Shown: piece by piece, positions 61,411 through 64,000 of the stretch
How positions within the stretch are numbered: the stretch's first letter is position 1
Layout: each line of letters opens with the position of its first letter
From: Flavobacteriales bacterium
Lineage (GTDB): Bacteria > Bacteroidota > Bacteroidia > Flavobacteriales_D > Sanyastnellaceae
Direction: 5' to 3'
Length of the DNA stretch: 64,000 nt
Assembly (NCBI GenBank): GCA_947456965.1
Contig: CANGTU010000001.1
Location: forward strand, 62,001 to 126,000
Translations under genes and position numbers: made by a program
Notes under the pieces: generated by a model
Seen by the model: only the letters and a program-made list of their open reading frames with translations
What the model was told of the DNA's origin: nothing
The model's database searches: none

Positions 61411-63036
61411 TCAGTCCGCCTTGATCAACTTGCGACAAAAGGACTTGTCGCCAACCCGGATCTGGAGATAGTAGGTCCCGTAAGGATGATGGTACAGGGC
61501 TAATTCGCGCGTGTAGCTGCCGGAAAACTCCATTATCCGTTCTTCGAATACCATACCCCCGGCAGCACTGAATAGCGTTACGGAAAGATCGCCTGCGTCA
61601 GCGGATGTAAATGACAACCGCAGAGTGCCCTGGCCAGGATCTGGAAAAAAAGCCAGCGACTGCGGAATGAACGTGTCGGTATTGGAGAGTACTTCCTCGT
61701 GGTGTGCATGAAAGGCATCAAGTTCCTCATCGGAGATGCGATCCATTTCGATGGTCATATGGATATGGTCCATGGATTCTGGATCGTCTGGTGAAGCTGG
61801 AACCCAATCCTCGTTGCGGTTTTCGTAGGAACCTTCACCCAACCAGAGGCTATCCAGCTCCCGGCGGAGATCGTCAAAATCCATATCGAATTCGTAGTCA
61901 TAAAGCAACTGCCCCACATCATCCATCCCCTTGAAATCATGGAAAATGCGAAAGTCACTGCTTGTACTCGCAGGCCGGCTGCCCAGCTTTCCTGTGGCTT
62001 CGCGCTCTCGTCCGTTGCGCAGGTAAATGATCTCGATAGCATCACCGGGGTTCTTGTCTTGAATCACCTCAGCCAGTTCATCGAACGTGCGAACGTCAAC
62101 ACCGCCTGCCCGGACAATGATATCGCCCGGCTGGAGGCCCATCGTCTGGGCACACGAGTTTTCATCTACCGATCCAATCGAAACACCCTGACCAGAAACA
62201 TCACAATCCCCGCCTGGTGTGACACCGAGGAAGGCCATTTCACCCAACACGAATCCCTCACCGGACCAATCGAATGGCTGGGCCAGGCGGAGGCAGCTGT
62301 CGAGATTGACTCCCTGACTATCCCGGAGAAAGAGCAAGATAGAGTCGGGATCTACATCCAGAAAGAAGGGGCCTCCCTCATCCATTCCGGGAGTCAGAAA
62401 AGGCGAAACCGGACCGGTTGATTCGGATATCCTGTCACTGAGTATCGCCCGAACGACTTTCTTCCTGCCGTCGCGAAGGATTTGGAGTTTCAATTCATCG
62501 CCTGGTTTTTGGGAGCGGACCCGGATGGCCACTTCTTCGGCGCGTTCCGTGCGGACACCATTGATATGGGTAATTAAATCACCTGCCTGAAGTCCGCAGG
62601 ATCCCGCCGGTGAAGCGGGGTCAACTTCTGTAATGCGCGCGGCGCCTTCTCCCTTGCCCGGTAACAGTGCATCCCGCATGGTGATTCCGAGGTAGGGGTG
62701 AAATTCCAGGGGGGCAATGGGCGATGAAAAGGGAATGGGTGGGGGCAGGTTGGAACTGCTGTTGTCCGGCGCTGCAGATGTTCCATGCTCCCAATTTCCC
62801 AGCTGAATTTCGAAGCGCTGGCCGTCTTTTAGAGTACCGGACTCATCTGTCACTCCCATGTCACGCAACACGGATCCTATGTCCTGACCATCGCTGAGGT
62901 TGATTTCACGTGTTTCGACAATGGTCTTGCCGTTGAGTTCACGGGTAATGGTGATGCGCGCCTTGTCTTGCGCCAGCAGGTGCCCGGGAAAAAGATAACC
63001 CAGCAGAACGATGATCAGGTAAGTAAAACGCATCAT
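61411..63036 (-). CDS. Secreted two-PDZ protein with T9SS-like C-terminal domain
   Basis: 541 residues with signal peptide (cleavage near HLLAQ). PDZ 1 is about 115-200 (PYLGITMRD, GAARITEVDPASPAGSCGLQAGDLITHINGV), PDZ 2 about 270-355 (FLGVTPGG, SIGSVDENSCAQTMGLQPGDIIVRAGGV). Between them is an unassigned segment. An acidic stretch is at about 370-450. The last 80 residues have the T9SS sorting-domain style (FFPDPGQGTLRLSF ... LYHHPYGTYYLQIRVGDKSFCRKLIK). No protease domain is visible, so it may be a surface scaffold or recognition protein. Separate from the SpoIID gene by 86 bases. Convergent with DUF58, 26 bases apart. Confidence 0.85.
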   Translation of the reverse strand: MMRFTYLIIVLLGYLFPGHLLAQDKARITITRELNGKTIVETREINLSDGQDIGSVLRDMGVTDESGTLKDGQRFEIQLGNWEHGTSAAPDNSSSNLPPPIPFSSPIAPLEFHPYLGITMRDALLPGKGEGAARITEVDPASPAGSCGLQAGDLITHINGVRTERAEEVAIRVRSQKPGDELKLQILRDGRKKVVRAILSDRISESTGPVSPFLTPGMDEGGPFFLDVDPDSILLFLRDSQGVNLDSCLRLAQPFDWSGEGFVLGEMAFLGVTPGGDCDVSGQGVSIGSVDENSCAQTMGLQPGDIIVRAGGVDVRTFDELAEVIQDKNPGDAIEIIYLRNGREREATGKLGSRPASTSSDFRIFHDFKGMDDVGQLLYDYEFDMDFDDLRRELDSLWLGEGSYENRNEDWVPASPDDPESMDHIHMTIEMDRISDEELDAFHAHHEEVLSNTDTFIPQSLAFFPDPGQGTLRLSFTSADAGDLSVTLFSAAGGMVFEERIMEFSGSYTRELALYHHPYGTYYLQIRVGDKSFCRKLIKAD

Positions 63037-63122
63037 GGAAATGAAAACGAAAGCGAATGTAGCAATCGATCGGCTGAAGCCTGGTTAAAGGTCGTCAAAC
63101 AATGTTAAGCAAATCCCGCAGA

Positions 63123-64000
63123 TCAGTCCTCTTTAAAAAACCAGATAAAACGGCGGGGTACGAGGTGCACGCCGTGATAATAGAACTGGATAATATCTTT
63201 ATAGGAATACCCGAGCTGCGCCATGCGCATGGCACCTTCCTGGCAGAGCCCGACGCCATGGCCGAATCCCTGCCCGATAAGCCGCACAGCAGCGCCATCC
63301 CGATGTACGGTGAAATAGGCAGACCGCAGCTTGAAATCTGTGCGAATAGTGCGCATCGGGATGCGTGTTCGCTCATCCACGAAATACAGTTCTTTCTCTT
63401 GAGGGAAATAGGCGAGCGCTTCTACCTCCAGGGAATCATCCTGAGGAAATCGCTTCGAATCGAGGTACCGCGTCCATTGGTCGAGCGGAATGGACTTTTC
63501 CCAGTTGCTGTTGGGCATTACCAGGCAAAAGGTGTCGCGTCTTCCGACGCAATAGGAGAGGGGCTTGCTCCATACGTGCTCCGCATTAAGCGTGTGCCCG
63601 CCGCAGTTGCTATGGAAAGCAGCTGTGATCAGGTTGATGTCATCATCCACAATCACCACATCGAAGGTCTCATTCGTTGCAGTCACCGCTTCGGGAACAA
63701 AGCGGGGGCGCCCATGATACACCTGACAATGCACCTGATCGCAAAGGTTGAATCCTTCAGCTTCATGTCGTCGCAGGTTGCTCAGCGCGTAGGTGCGTGA
63801 AATGATGGCCTGAACCTTATAGTACTCGAGTGTATGCCTGGCCCCGGCTTCGGCCTCTATCACACCGGGAATGTATTCCTCCACATCCAGCCGGTTCAGC
63901 AGGAGGAGTCGTCCGCCTGTTGCTTTCGCGATGAGTTCACCCGGGTAAATGCGGCCAGTTGCTTTTAGACCGGTAGCTGCGATACGAAATTCTCCGTTTC
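63123..64000 (-). CDS. SpoIID/LytB-domain protein (5' partial, runs off the right edge)
   Basis: The frame is open to the right edge. The apparent start at 63884 is only an internal GTG: codons before it read IYPGELIAKATGG and LLLLNRLDVEEYIPGVI, the normal SpoIID approach to the LDVEEYLxGV block. Further SpoIID blocks: VQAIISRTYALSN, HFSNCGGHTLNAEHVW in part, and RLIGQGFGHGVGLCQEGAMRMAQLGYSYKDIIQFYYHGV. SpoIID enzymes are lytic transglycosylases acting on glycan strands stripped of stem peptides; in Bacteroidota the protein is thought to act on the cell wall. N-terminal signal lies outside the window. Confidence 0.92.
   Translation of the reverse strand, partial: NGEFRIAATGLKATGRIYPGELIAKATGGRLLLLNRLDVEEYIPGVIEAEAGARHTLEYYKVQAIISRTYALSNLRRHEAEGFNLCDQVHCQVYHGRPRFVPEAVTATNETFDVVIVDDDINLITAAFHSNCGGHTLNAEHVWSKPLSYCVGRRDTFCLVMPNSNWEKSIPLDQWTRYLDSKRFPQDDSLEVEALAYFPQEKELYFVDERTRIPMRTIRTDFKLRSAYFTVHRDGAAVRLIGQGFGHGVGLCQEGAMRMAQLGYSYKDIIQFYYHGVHLVPRRFIWFFKED

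Noticed and set aside
1-64000. Defence system, prophage, integron or CRISPR array
   Set aside because: No transposase, integrase, tail, restriction or Cas motif in any plausible frame, and no regularly spaced repeats; genes are ordinary chromosomal Bacteroidota genes.

Overview
The window reads as chromosome of a Bacteroidota bacterium, probably a free-living flavobacterium-like lineage. Evidence: several secreted proteins end in the type IX secretion (T9SS) type A sorting domain; a PorE-like TPR/propeller/OmpA protein is present; families largely confined to this phylum occur (DUF3127, DUF4294, DUF2490, SiaB-like kinases, choice-of-anchor L); and promoters carry the TAnnTTTG -7 element of Bacteroidota with no consistent Shine-Dalgarno sequence. 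I see no phage, transposase, integrase, CRISPR, rRNA or tRNA. It is a compact housekeeping segment.

Layout. 1-3.5 kb: end of an oligopeptide ABC permease, then aminotransferase IV, a GmhB-like phosphatase, CsaA and a small secreted six-repeat protein. 3.5-8.5 kb: methionine operon metH(N)-metH(C)-metF on the minus strand behind a SAM-I riboswitch; metK is separate at 14.1 kb. 8.5-11.1 kb: two T9SS cargo proteins. 11.2-14.1 kb: a polyprenyl-phosphate-sugar type GT2 enzyme and a YfhO-like membrane protein. 15.4-19 kb: a secreted propeller protein and a lipoprotein. 19.2-24.7 kb: dnaB, a periplasmic 'asparagine synthetase B'-labelled protein, a HEAT-cyclophilin lipoprotein and a SiaB-like kinase. 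24.7-25.4 kb: an AT-rich intergenic stretch with two GC-rich hairpins and a small orphan protein. 25.4-34 kb: WYL regulator, lysozyme-like protein, DUF3127, flavin reductase, purE, nupC, BFN nuclease, etfAB and pdhB. 34-42 kb: membrane pyrophosphatase coupled to a YceI lipoprotein, SGNH hydrolase, PorE-like protein, phosphodiesterase and DUF2490. 42-49 kb: a large ZU5-like surface protein, small envelope proteins, rhodanese, TIGR04282 glycosyltransferase, purine nucleoside phosphorylase and an SRPBCC protein. 49-55 kb: SDR, acyl-CoA transferase, IcmF-type fused mutase and an ArsR-like regulator. 55-64 kb: inositol monophosphatase, YdeP-type molybdoenzyme, GT-C-like membrane protein, DUF58, a PDZ protein and a SpoIID protein running off the right edge.

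How the genes work together. The methionine genes form one C1/SAM module with SAM feedback through the riboswitch. ETF, PDH-E1beta, IcmF, CoA transferase and pyrophosphatase point to aerobic acyl-CoA catabolism and energy conservation. PurE, PNP and NupC cover purine synthesis and salvage. Much of the rest is cell envelope and T9SS export.

The most notable points are small-scale: a start codon in the loop of a terminator-like hairpin at 15.45 kb; several promoters whose -7 box lies 4-8 nt before the start codon, predicting leaderless mRNAs; the double-hairpin region at 24.86-25.03 kb; the synonymously drifted six-repeat protein at 3.1 kb; and nine tail-to-tail gene junctions with overlap or almost no spacer. 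I did not find a convincing new defence or mobile system.
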